DNA from: an uncultured Microbacterium sp.
GTDB taxonomy: Bacteria > Actinomycetota > Actinomycetes > Actinomycetales > Microbacteriaceae
Assembly (NCBI RefSeq): GCF_947488465.1
Contig: NZ_CANKZA010000002.1
Span: forward strand, 310,001-374,000
Direction: 5' to 3'
Length of the DNA stretch: 64,000 nucleotides
In this document: piece after piece, positions 54,120-61,893 of the stretch
Layout: every line of letters starts with the position of its first letter
How positions within the stretch are numbered: position 1 is the stretch's first letter
The notes under the pieces: generated by a model
The model's database searches: none
Seen by the model: the letters and a program-made list of their open reading frames with translations, nothing else
Told to the model about the DNA's origin: nothing
Program-made: the position numbers and the translations under genes

Positions 54120-54410
54120 ATGACCGACGCCACTGCTCAACTTCAGAACCTGCGTGCCAGCATCGACAACGTCGACGCCGCGCTGATCTTCCTGCTTGCC
54201 GAGCGATTCCGCTGCACGAAGCAGGTCGGGGTCCTGAAGGCTGAGCACGGGATGCCGGCATCCGACCCGTCACGAGAAGAACACCAGATCGCACGACTTC
54301 GCCGCCTGGCGCTCGACGCGGATCTCGATCCCGAGTTCGCCGAGAAGTGGTTCAACTTCGTGGTGGCTGAAGTCATCCGCCACCACACGGCCGCGGCCGA
54401 GTCGTACTGA
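54120..54410 (+). CDS. Chorismate mutase, AroQ type
   Basis: A 96-residue helical enzyme converting chorismate to prephenate for Phe/Tyr synthesis. It matches the small AroQ-delta type: the first helix has RASIDNVDAALIFLLAERF with the active-site Arg, then VGVLKAEHGMPASDPSREE (Lys, Asp and Arg active-site side chains). GGAGG lies four bases before the ATG. It stands alone, convergent with the ABC operon, and may have been kept for regulation by a DAHP synthase partner as in other actinobacteria. Confidence 0.92.
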   Translation: MTDATAQLQNLRASIDNVDAALIFLLAERFRCTKQVGVLKAEHGMPASDPSREEHQIARLRRLALDADLDPEFAEKWFNFVVAEVIRHHTAAAESY

Positions 54411-54432
54411 CCCGGCCGCGACGCGTCGTCGG

Positions 54433-55122
54433 TCACGGGATCGCGCGGCGGAGCGTTGCGTACGACACCGCTCCGAAGACGCCGATCGCCAGCAGGATCC
54501 ACCCGATGAGCGTCGGAATCGTGAGGGCGGCCAGCCAGGCACCGACCTCGGCCCACGCGGCGACCTGGGACACGATCCACAGGCCCGCGATCAGCACGAG
54601 GCCGAGGGTGACCAGCGTGAGAGTCAGACCGATCGCCCCGAACCGGCGGTAGATCGTCGACCCCCAGAATCCGATCACGAACAGCAACAGCGACACGACG
54701 GCGAAGAACACCCCGGCCAGCAGCGGACCGGATTGCCAGACCCAATCGAGGGAGAAGAAGTACCCGTTCACCCCCCACCATCCGTCGGTGGCTCGCTCCA
54801 GGAGCCCGCCGACGACGAAGATCACGCCCAGCAGAATCGAGGTGATGAGCGCGGCGAGCATCGTGCCGAAGAAGAAGTCGCGCCTCGTGATGCTGAGTGC
54901 CTGCGAGAACGGGAACGTGTAGCTCAGCGCCATGATTCCGACGGCGAAGAAGTACCAGATCGGGGCTTGGCTCCCGCCGCCGTACTTCGCACCGTCGTAG
55001 GGGATCAGCGCGAAAATGATGACCGACATGAGGAAGGTGGCGCCGAGGATGATCAGCGGTATCCACACGAACGTGGACTTGTTGACGAACTGCATGCGGG
55101 TGACGTTCAGGATCCGGGTCAT
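54433..55122 (-). CDS. ABC transporter permease, six-TM
   Basis: A 229-residue membrane subunit with six hydrophobic segments, beginning MTRILNVTRMQFVNKST. It overlaps the stop of the upstream ATPase gene by four bases. With the ATPase and the GntR regulator it forms an ABC export or signal module of the kind found near YtrA-type regulators. No substrate-binding protein is encoded, so it is an exporter or sensor type. Substrate unknown. Confidence 0.85.
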   Translation of the reverse strand: MTRILNVTRMQFVNKSTFVWIPLIILGATFLMSVIIFALIPYDGAKYGGGSQAPIWYFFAVGIMALSYTFPFSQALSITRRDFFFGTMLAALITSILLGVIFVVGGLLERATDGWWGVNGYFFSLDWVWQSGPLLAGVFFAVVSLLLFVIGFWGSTIYRRFGAIGLTLTLVTLGLVLIAGLWIVSQVAAWAEVGAWLAALTIPTLIGWILLAIGVFGAVSYATLRRAIP

Positions 55123-56012
55123 CGGACCGCTCCTTCCGTGTGGAGGCTGTGCTGGGTCGTGCGGACGATGAGTTGCTGCAGAGACACCGGGGTCACGTCC
55201 AGTCCTGCGGCGCTGATCGCCGCGCGATCGGCGGGAGTGAGTGTTCCGAGGACGGTGACCGAGGCGACGTGGCCGAGAGTCTCGCGGTGGATCACCTCGC
55301 GCCCCGCGATGAAGGCCTCGACGGCGGATGCGTCGCCGACGATGTTCGCGGCACGGTCACGGATGCTGTCGGTCTCCTCATCCATGACGATGCGACCGTC
55401 GTCGACCACGAGCACGCGCTCGAGCAGGTTCGACACTTCATCGATGAGGTGGCTGGACAGCACGATCGTGCGGGGGTGTTCGGCGTAGTCCTCGAGCAAC
55501 CGGTCGTAGAAGATCTGCCGCGCGACGGCATCGAGACCGAGGTAGGGCTCGTCGAAGAACGTGATCTCGGCGCGCGAGGCGAGACCGATGATGACCCCGA
55601 CCGCCGAGAGCTGGCCCCGGGAGAGCTTCTTGATCCGGCGTTTCATCGGCAGATGGAACTCCTCGACGAGGCGGTCGGCGAGGCCCTGATCCCAGTTCGG
55701 GAAGAACATGCTCGCCATTCGCAGTGCGTGCCGGGGCTGCGCGTCATCGGGATACCGCTGACTCTCTCGCACGAAGCAGAGTCGGCTGAGCACCCGGGCG
55801 TTTTCGTAGGGTGCTTCACCGAAGACGCGGACCCGCCCGGAGGTGGCGAAGTTCTGCGCGGTGAGGATCGACATGATCGTCGTCTTCCCGGCGCCGTTGC
55901 GGCCGAGGAGGCCGTAGATCGTGTTCGGTTCGATCGAGAACGAGACGTTGTCGAGCGCGAGCGTGTCGCGATAGAGCTTCGTCAGGTTCTCCACCTCGAT
56001 GACGGCGGTCAT
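55119..56012 (-). CDS. ABC transporter ATP-binding protein
   Basis: A 297-residue ATPase. Walker A is GRNGAGKTT (37-45), the signature LSRGQ (130-134), and Walker B ITFFDEP (150-156). The C-terminal 80 residues form an extra domain typical of exporter-type ATPases such as YtrB/EcsA relatives. It is cotranscribed with the permease and regulator by four-base overlaps on both sides. The GntR regulator upstream probably represses the module until a cell-wall-active agent or metabolite is present. Confidence 0.92.
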   Translation of the reverse strand: MTAVIEVENLTKLYRDTLALDNVSFSIEPNTIYGLLGRNGAGKTTIMSILTAQNFATSGRVRVFGEAPYENARVLSRLCFVRESQRYPDDAQPRHALRMASMFFPNWDQGLADRLVEEFHLPMKRRIKKLSRGQLSAVGVIIGLASRAEITFFDEPYLGLDAVARQIFYDRLLEDYAEHPRTIVLSSHLIDEVSNLLERVLVVDDGRIVMDEETDSIRDRAANIVGDASAVEAFIAGREVIHRETLGHVASVTVLGTLTPADRAAISAAGLDVTPVSLQQLIVRTTQHSLHTEGAVR

Positions 56013-56395
56013 GATGTGGTCCTTTCCGTGTGGTCGGATGCTGCGGCGCGCTCGAGGACGAGCCGTGCCAGGTCGTCGGGGCCGAGGCCGAGGTTGCGGG
56101 CTTCGGCCAGGAGTGGCTGGATGAACCGATCGGCGAACGCGGCGCGCCGTTCGGTGAGGAGGTGGGCGCGGGCGCCCTCGGCGACGAACATGCCGATGCC
56201 CCGCCTTTTGACGAGCACGCCTTTGTCGACGAGCATGTTCACTCCCTTCGCGGCCGTAGCCGGGTTGATGCGGTAAAAAGCGGCGAGTTCGTTGGTCGAC
56301 GGCGCTCGCGTGTCTTCAGAGAGGCTTCCGTCGAGAATCGATTCCTCGACGCGCTCCGCGATCTGGACGAAGAGCGCCTTGCCTTCTTCGATCAC
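56009..56395 (-). CDS. GntR-family regulator, YtrA type
   Basis: A 128-residue short regulator of the YtrA subfamily: winged helix with RAPSTNELAAFYRINPATAA (about 27-46) then VNMLVDKGVL and a short dimerisation tail. These usually repress the ABC operon they head, as here. GTG is preceded by GGAGG four bases away. The 343-base stretch upstream (56396-56738) holds its operator candidate at 56417-56432 and no gene that I recognise; the rest carries the promoter region of proV. Confidence 0.9.
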   Translation of the reverse strand: MIEEGKALFVQIAERVEESILDGSLSEDTRAPSTNELAAFYRINPATAAKGVNMLVDKGVLVKRRGIGMFVAEGARAHLLTERRAAFADRFIQPLLAEARNLGLGPDDLARLVLERAAASDHTERTTS

Positions 56396-56416
56396 CGTGC
56401 CTCCAAAGTGAGTGAG

Positions 56417-56432
56417 TTAGTTACATGACTAA
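56417..56432. promoter_or_regulatory. Candidate operator of the YtrA-type regulator
   Basis: TTAGT-TACATG-ACTAA, with 5-bp arms and a 6-bp spacer, lies 21 bases upstream of the regulator start. The AT-rich dyad in a GC-rich region fits YtrA/GntR operators. Confidence 0.5.
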
Positions 56433-56738
56433 TGAACCACTGAACCGGATGTCTGTCAAGCATCCGTCGCCAAGGCGCGCGCGTGATAACGCGTGGCACG
56501 CACCGACGCAAATTTGCGACGATTCGCCAGCGGTGGAACTGTGGAGACGGCCCTCCGCGTGGCGGGCCCACTCGACCAGTCCGCGACCGCCGGTGATGCA
56601 CGCTCATCAGACCGATGGTCGTACGGTCGGCGGCCCGTTTCCGGCAGTCCCGATGTCTGTCGTCGTGCACACCTGTGCACTCGAGGCTGTCACCCGGGCG
56701 CGACGGATGCGATCGCTCTGCGGTCGCCGAGGTCTGCT

Positions 56739-58049
56739 GTGACTCTTGCCCCCGCTCTCGAAGCGAAGAACCTGTTCAAAGTCTTCGGACGAAATCCGAA
56801 GGATGCCGTGTCGCGCCTCCGTGCCGGCCAATCCCGTGCCGAGACGGCCGACGCGGGCACCGCGGCCGTGATCGATGCGAGCTTCACCGTTCAGCCCGGC
56901 GAGATCTTCGTGATCATGGGCCTGTCCGGGTCGGGGAAGTCCACGATCATCCGCATGCTCAACGGACTGCTGACGCCCACGGACGGCGATGTCGTCATCG
57001 GCGGACGCAGCGTCGCCGCGGCCTCGCCCGCCGAGCTGCGCACCATCCGCCGCGAGTCGGTGTCGATGGTCTTCCAGCACTTCGCGCTTCTCCCGCACCT
57101 CACCGTGCTCGACAACGCCGCCTACGCCCTGGAAATCCAGGGGGTCGGCAAAAGCGAGCGCCGGGCCCGCGCTCAGGAGATCCTCGACCGCGTGGGCCTG
57201 GGCGATCGCGCCCAGGCAATGCCCGACGAGCTCTCCGGCGGCATGCGTCAGCGCGTGGGCATCGCCCGCGCCCTGACCGCCGGCACCGACATCCTGCTGA
57301 TGGACGAGGCCTTCTCGGCGCTGGACCCGCTCATCCGCCGCGAGATGCAGGAGCAGCTCGTCGAGCTGCAGCGCGAACTCGGCCGCACGATCGTCTTCAT
57401 CACGCACGACCTCAACGAAGCCATGTTCCTGGGCGACCGCATCGCCGTCATGCGTGACGGACGCATCGTGCAGAACGGCACACCTGAAGAGATCCTCACG
57501 GACCCGGCGAACGACTACGTCGCGCAGTTCGTGCAGGACGTCGACCGGGCGCGGGTGCTGACCGCGGGATCCGTCATGGAGCCGCCGCACCAGACCACGC
57601 CGGTCAGCGCCGGGGTGCGCGGCGCGCTTCGCACGCTCCGGGCCCAGCAGGTCGGGTCGGTCTTCGCCGTCGAGAACCGCCGCCTCGTGGGCGTCGTCAC
57701 CGATCGTGCGGTCATCCGAGCGGTGAAGAGCGGCCAGACCGATCTGCGCCAGATCGTCGACGCGCATGTGCCGACGGTCGGCCCCGACGATCTCCTCACC
57801 GACATCGTCGAAACCGCCGTCGAAGCCACGGTGCCCCTCGCGGTGGTCGACGAGAACCGGCGCCTGCTCGGCGTCATCCCCCGCGTCACGCTTCTCGCCG
57901 CGCTCGGCAACGTGCCGGCCACCACCCGCGAGATGCCGATCATCCAGAGTCCGATCGACATGGTCGCGCAGTTCACGCCGCTCGTGGATGCCGCCACCGA
58001 GGGCGTCGCCCTGCCGGACTCCGCCGCCACCGAAGGGAGCGTGCGCTGA
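56739..58049 (+). CDS. proV: Glycine betaine/proline ABC transporter ATP-binding protein with CBS domains
   Basis: A 436-residue ATPase of the QAT family for uptake of osmoprotectants. Walker A GLSGSGKST (61-69), Q-loop Q113, signature LSGGM (165-169), Walker B LLMDE (186-190). A pair of CBS domains (about 285-410) follows and may sense ionic strength, as in OpuA. Between residues 16 and 42 there is an insertion-like stretch typical of the family (RNPKDAVSRLRAG). GTG was chosen as the start; the upstream frame is unlike the family. Four-base overlap with proW. Confidence 0.93.
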   Translation: MTLAPALEAKNLFKVFGRNPKDAVSRLRAGQSRAETADAGTAAVIDASFTVQPGEIFVIMGLSGSGKSTIIRMLNGLLTPTDGDVVIGGRSVAAASPAELRTIRRESVSMVFQHFALLPHLTVLDNAAYALEIQGVGKSERRARAQEILDRVGLGDRAQAMPDELSGGMRQRVGIARALTAGTDILLMDEAFSALDPLIRREMQEQLVELQRELGRTIVFITHDLNEAMFLGDRIAVMRDGRIVQNGTPEEILTDPANDYVAQFVQDVDRARVLTAGSVMEPPHQTTPVSAGVRGALRTLRAQQVGSVFAVENRRLVGVVTDRAVIRAVKSGQTDLRQIVDAHVPTVGPDDLLTDIVETAVEATVPLAVVDENRRLLGVIPRVTLLAALGNVPATTREMPIIQSPIDMVAQFTPLVDAATEGVALPDSAATEGSVR

Positions 58050-58960
58050 TGGACTTCTTCCGCATTCCGGTCGGCGAGTGGGCCGAAGCCATCGTCGACT
58101 TCCTCGGCGACACTCTCGGCGGGTTCTTCGATCTCATTTCGACCGCCCTCGAGGGCGTGTACGAAGGCCTCGGCTGGGTGCTCATGTCCCCGCCGTTCTG
58201 GATCATCATCGCGCTGTTCGCTGCCCTCGCGTTCGTCGTGCGCGGATGGAAGCTCGCTCTCGGCACCGCGCTCGGCCTCCTCGTGATCGTCGGGGTCGAT
58301 CAGTGGGAGAACGCGATGGACACCCTCGCGCTCGTGCTGGTCGCCGCCGTCGTGGCGATCCTCATCGCCGTCCCGGTGGGTATCTGGGCCGCACGCAGCG
58401 ATCGGGTTTCGCGCGTCGTCCGGCCGATCCTCGACCTCCTGCAGACCATGCCCGCGTTCGTCTACCTGATCCCCGCGATCTTCTTCTTCGGGGTCGGCGC
58501 CGTTCCCGGCATGATCGCCACGATCATGTTCGCGCTCGCGCCGGGCGTGCGCCTCACCGAGCTCGGCATCCGCGGGGTCGACAGTGAAGTCGTCGAGGCG
58601 GGCTTCGCCTTCGGCGCTTCGCCGGCGCGCGTGCTGCGGCAGATCCAGATCCCCCTCGCGCTTCCCTCGATCATGGCCGGCATCAACCAGGTCATCATGC
58701 TGAGCCTGTCGATGGCTGTCATCGCGGGCATGGTCGGCGCCGGGGGGCTCGGCGGCGAGATCGTCCGCGCGCTCGGCCGGATCAACGTCGGGCTCGCTTT
58801 CGAAGCGGGGATCTCGATCGTCATCATCGCGATGATCCTCGACCGCCTGACCTCCGCGCTCGGCAGCGGCGACCGCAGTCGCCGCGTCGCGAAGGCGAAG
58901 ACGGCGCGCGACACACAGGATGCCGCGGGCTCGGTCAGCCGTATCCCGACCACGGTCTGA
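58049..58960 (+). CDS. proW: Glycine betaine/proline ABC transporter permease
   Basis: A 303-residue membrane subunit with a short amphipathic N-terminus (about 1-45) and seven or so membrane helices. The permease EAA-like loop is ELGIRGVDSEVVEAGFAFGA (about 171-190), as in OpuAB/ProW. It overlaps proV at the start (TGATG) and is followed by a 107-base gap with two hairpins before proX. Confidence 0.94.
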   Translation: MDFFRIPVGEWAEAIVDFLGDTLGGFFDLISTALEGVYEGLGWVLMSPPFWIIIALFAALAFVVRGWKLALGTALGLLVIVGVDQWENAMDTLALVLVAAVVAILIAVPVGIWAARSDRVSRVVRPILDLLQTMPAFVYLIPAIFFFGVGAVPGMIATIMFALAPGVRLTELGIRGVDSEVVEAGFAFGASPARVLRQIQIPLALPSIMAGINQVIMLSLSMAVIAGMVGAGGLGGEIVRALGRINVGLAFEAGISIVIIAMILDRLTSALGSGDRSRRVAKAKTARDTQDAAGSVSRIPTTV

Positions 58961-58975
58961 GGACCCATAAGACCA

Positions 58976-59015
58976 GGCGAGCTCATCACTCGCCGGGGGC
59001 GCGGAGACTCCGCGC
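58976..59015. other. Double hairpin between proW and proX
   Basis: GGCGAG (58976-58981) pairs with CTCGCC (58989-58994), then GCGCGGAG (58999-59006) pairs with CTCCGCGC (59008-59015). Such intercistronic structures can shape relative expression of membrane subunit and binding protein, for example by protecting the proX transcript. Function inferred from place. Confidence 0.5.
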
Positions 59016-59067
59016 TCGACAAACAACGACCGATCCGCGACAGCACGCGGATGGAGAGGACGTCACG

Positions 59068-59970
59068 ATGACCAAGAGAAGCAGCATCCTGAGCGCCGTC
59101 GCCCTGGCGGGCGCGGCCACCCTCGCGCTCGCCGGCTGCGCCGGCACGAGCGACGACAGCGGCAGCGCGGACGGAGGCGCCGCAGACCGCCCGATCGAGA
59201 TCGCCGTGTTCAACGGATGGGACGAGGGCATCGCCGCGTCGTATCTCTGGCAGGAGATCCTCCAGGAGAAGGGCTACGACGTCGAGCTCACGTACGCCGA
59301 CGTCGCCCCCGTCTACCAGGGCCTCGCCGGCGGTGACTTCGACCTCGTGCTCGACACGTGGCTGCCGATCACGCATGCCGACTACATGGAGCAGTATGGC
59401 GACGACGTCGAAGACCTCGGCGCCTGGAACGACGAGGCGAAGCTCACCATCGCGGTGAATGAAGACGCCCCGATCGATTCGCTCGAGGAGCTCGCGGCGG
59501 CATCCGCCGACTTCGGCAACCGCATCGTCGGCATCGAGCCCGGGTCGGGCCTCATGCGTATCACGGGCGATGAGGTCGTGCCGGGCTATGGCCTGGAGGG
59601 CATGGAGCTCATCGAGTCGTCGACCCCGGCCATGCTTGCCGAGCTCAAGACCGCAACGGATGCCGGTGAGAACATCGCCATCACGATGTGGCGCCCCCAC
59701 TGGGCGTACAACGCCTTCCCGATCAAGGACCTCGAAGACCCGAAGGGCCTCTTGGGAGACGCCGAAGGCATCCACTCGGTCGCCGCGACGTCGTTCGCCG
59801 AGGACTTCCCCGAGGTGCACGAGTGGATCTCGAACTTCGAGATGCCCAGCGACACGCTGTACTCGCTCGAGGACGCGATGTTCAACGCCTTCGATGGTGA
59901 CGACTACGGTCCCGTCGTGCAGGAGTGGATCGCCGAGAACCAGGAGTGGGTCGACTCACTCACGTCCTGA
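59068..59970 (+). CDS. proX: Glycine betaine/proline-binding lipoprotein
   Basis: A 300-residue substrate-binding lipoprotein (OpuAC family). The signal peptide ends with LAGC (21-24), so C24 is lipidated and the protein faces outward. The mature region begins with a Ser/Asp/Gly-rich linker; the ligand cage should be built by the Trp and Tyr residues (such as WDEGIAASYLWQ and MWRPHWAYN). Together with proV and proW it brings in compatible solutes such as glycine betaine. AGAGGA precedes the ATG. Confidence 0.94.
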   Translation: MTKRSSILSAVALAGAATLALAGCAGTSDDSGSADGGAADRPIEIAVFNGWDEGIAASYLWQEILQEKGYDVELTYADVAPVYQGLAGGDFDLVLDTWLPITHADYMEQYGDDVEDLGAWNDEAKLTIAVNEDAPIDSLEELAAASADFGNRIVGIEPGSGLMRITGDEVVPGYGLEGMELIESSTPAMLAELKTATDAGENIAITMWRPHWAYNAFPIKDLEDPKGLLGDAEGIHSVAATSFAEDFPEVHEWISNFEMPSDTLYSLEDAMFNAFDGDDYGPVVQEWIAENQEWVDSLTS

Positions 59971-59980
59971 TCACGGTCGG

Positions 59981-60727
59981 TCAAGAACGGGGTTCGGCGG
60001 AAGCCGGGCCCCGTTCTCCCGTTGCGGTGCGACCCGGCTCGAGCTGCAGCGCCACCTTCTGTTCGAGGAGGTCGACCGCTTCATCCGAGATGGAGAGGAG
60101 CCCGTCGACCTCGTCGCGCACGCGGCGGTACGCGACCTGCCGCTCGGCGGGGGTCGCCGACTGGTCGACCGCCACGGCGAGCAGCTGCTGGGCGGTCTTG
60201 AGGCGCTTGCGCTCGACCTCGCTGAACTGCGAATCGCGCACACGCCGCGCATCGCGCTCGGCCAGATCGAAGGAGACCTCGTACTCCGTCACGGCCGCGC
60301 GGTACTCCGAGACCTGGTCGGCGGTCACTTTCGTGTCTGCGGATGCCGGGCGCAGCGAGTCGGCGACCTTCTTGGCGCGCAGGAACGCGGCGGTGAGATC
60401 CTGACGACCGTCGCTCATGGTGGGAAAGGCGATGAGGCGCGCGACGTCGAGTTCGTACTCGAGCCAGCGGGCCGTGATCGCATCATGAGTCGCGAAGAGC
60501 TTCGTCAGCTGGTCGGGAAGCGGAGACGGGCGGGTGATGGGCTGAGGGTCCTGGCCGGCATCCATGCGAACCGCGCGTAACTCTCCCTGGGCCTTGATGA
60601 CTTCCAGCCGCCGCTTGTGACGCTCGGCGGACAGGTGCTCGAACCGACGGAACACGCCCGCGCCGATGCCGGCGAGCGGAAACGCGAGCCACCAGTAGCT
60701 CCCGAGGAACTGCAGGATCTCGGTCAT
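59981..60727 (-). CDS. Membrane-anchored helical protein, unknown function (paralog A)
   Basis: A 248-residue protein with one N-terminal membrane segment (about 5-25), a basic juxtamembrane region and long charged helices. The middle contains THDAITARWLEYELDVARLI then AFPTMSDGR, LTAAFL, and RPASADTKVT, which recur in the neighbouring gene with the same order. No family that I can name. The stop region overlaps a 14-bp stem that ends proX transcription. Its ATG overlaps the stop of the upstream paralog, so the two are translated together. Confidence 0.75.
   Translation of the reverse strand: MTEILQFLGSYWWLAFPLAGIGAGVFRRFEHLSAERHKRRLEVIKAQGELRAVRMDAGQDPQPITRPSPLPDQLTKLFATHDAITARWLEYELDVARLIAFPTMSDGRQDLTAAFLRAKKVADSLRPASADTKVTADQVSEYRAAVTEYEVSFDLAERDARRVRDSQFSEVERKRLKTAQQLLAVAVDQSATPAERQVAYRRVRDEVDGLLSISDEAVDLLEQKVALQLEPGRTATGERGPASAEPRS
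59985..60016. terminator. 14-bp stem-loop with GGAA loop between proX and the minus-strand gene
   Basis: GAACGGGGTTCGGC pairs with GCCGGGCCCCGTTC around GGAA, with two G-T pairs. It lies 15 bases after the proX stop and covers the last codons of the minus-strand gene, so it probably terminates from both sides. No T-run is present. Confidence 0.7.
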
Positions 60728-61704
60728 GTGCGCGGCCCACCGCGTCGCGGGATGGGCCAGATGGGCGTGTCGCGGCTCTTCGGCGGCGTCTGCGGGTCGG
60801 CGGGGGGAGCCTCCGGTTCGGCAGCCGGCGCAGTCTTCTCGGCGGCGGCGGCGGGCGGGGCCGGCTCATACGCGGCCGATGGCGCGGCGGAGCGGCTCTG
60901 CCCGGTCGCGCGCGCGAGTGCTTCGGCCGAGCGGGCCAGCAGGGTATCCGTCAGCGTCTGGGCCATGACCGTCCAATGCGGTGCGCCGGGGGCATCCGGG
61001 CCCGGACCCGCCGGCGCGGTTCCGGCCGTCCGCGCGCGCCGCCACGCATCCGCTTCGGCGGCGTCGAACGCCACTTGCAGGCGGTGGACGGCATCGCGAT
61101 ACGCCGAGAACTGCGCTGTCGTCATCCGCGTCTGCGCCGTCGCGGGTCGCAACTCTTGTGCTCCGCGGGCGTCCGCGAGGAACGCGGCGGTCAAGGGAAC
61201 CCGCCCGTCACTCATCGTCGGGAAGGCGATGAGCTTGGCGGGGTCGGTCTCGTACTGCATCCATTGTGCGGTGATCGCATCGTGGGTGCTCATGAGTTTG
61301 GCCAGGGGAAGGGATGCCGGATCCCGGGTCGCCGCGGGCAACGCGGCGCGGGCCGCGCTGACGTGGGCCCTCCGGGCGCGGACCGCCGCGGCCGCCGCGC
61401 GCGCTTCGCGTTGGGCGCGATCGAGAGCGTGGCGTGCGGCGCCGACAGCTGCCGTGTCGGCGCGACCGGCGAAACGCTCCGCCTGAACACGCGCGAGTTC
61501 GGCGCGTGTGACGCGGACGTCCATCCGGGTGCTCGTCGCGTGCAGGCGTTCGCGGCGAAGGTCGTCACGCGCAGCGTCGTACTCCAGTTTGCGGGCGCGC
61601 ACCGTTCGTTGCTGGCGCAGGCCGAGGAAACCGAGGGCGCCGGCGCCGATCACCGTCGGCCCCATCCACCAGAACTCGGCGACAATCGCCCAAAGCGGAT
61701 CCAC
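60724..61704 (-). CDS. Membrane-anchored helical protein, unknown function (paralog B)
   Basis: A 326-residue paralog of the next gene. One N-terminal membrane segment (about 10-28), then Arg/Ala-rich helices, the same core THDAITAQWMQYETDPAKLI followed by AFPTMSDGR and LTAAFL, and a long Pro/Ala/Ser-rich C-terminal tail (about 255-326). GTG start. It follows the 44-residue gene by 49 bases. Head-to-tail paralogs with a membrane anchor suggest a heteromeric complex; no enzyme motif is visible. Confidence 0.75.
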   Translation of the reverse strand: MDPLWAIVAEFWWMGPTVIGAGALGFLGLRQQRTVRARKLEYDAARDDLRRERLHATSTRMDVRVTRAELARVQAERFAGRADTAAVGAARHALDRAQREARAAAAAVRARRAHVSAARAALPAATRDPASLPLAKLMSTHDAITAQWMQYETDPAKLIAFPTMSDGRVPLTAAFLADARGAQELRPATAQTRMTTAQFSAYRDAVHRLQVAFDAAEADAWRRARTAGTAPAGPGPDAPGAPHWTVMAQTLTDTLLARSAEALARATGQSRSAAPSAAYEPAPPAAAAEKTAPAAEPEAPPADPQTPPKSRDTPIWPIPRRGGPRT

Positions 61705-61753
61705 AGCGTCATGCTAGTCGCCACCGCTGAGAAGCGTCCCCGAGCTCGGGGAC

Positions 61754-61888
61754 TCAGCCGAAGAGCAGAGCGAGGACCGTCGCACCGCCACCGACGAGGA
61801 TGAGCGAGACGATCACCACCCACGCGATGACGCGAGTGCGGCGCGTGCGCGCTTCGTTCATGCCGGCGTACTCGTCCTGATCGGTCAT
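61754..61888 (-). CDS. Small membrane protein, 44 residues
   Basis: A short open frame, MTDQDEYAGMNEARTRRTR then a hydrophobic segment VIAWVVIVSLILVGGGATVL (about 20-39) and LALLFG. It is in the operon position between purL, whose stop lies five bases upstream, and paralog B. Acidic start, positive patch, one membrane helix: a typical small bitopic protein. It may associate with the two paralogs downstream; function unknown. Confidence 0.65.
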   Translation of the reverse strand: MTDQDEYAGMNEARTRRTRVIAWVVIVSLILVGGGATVLALLFG

Positions 61889-61893
61889 GGCGC

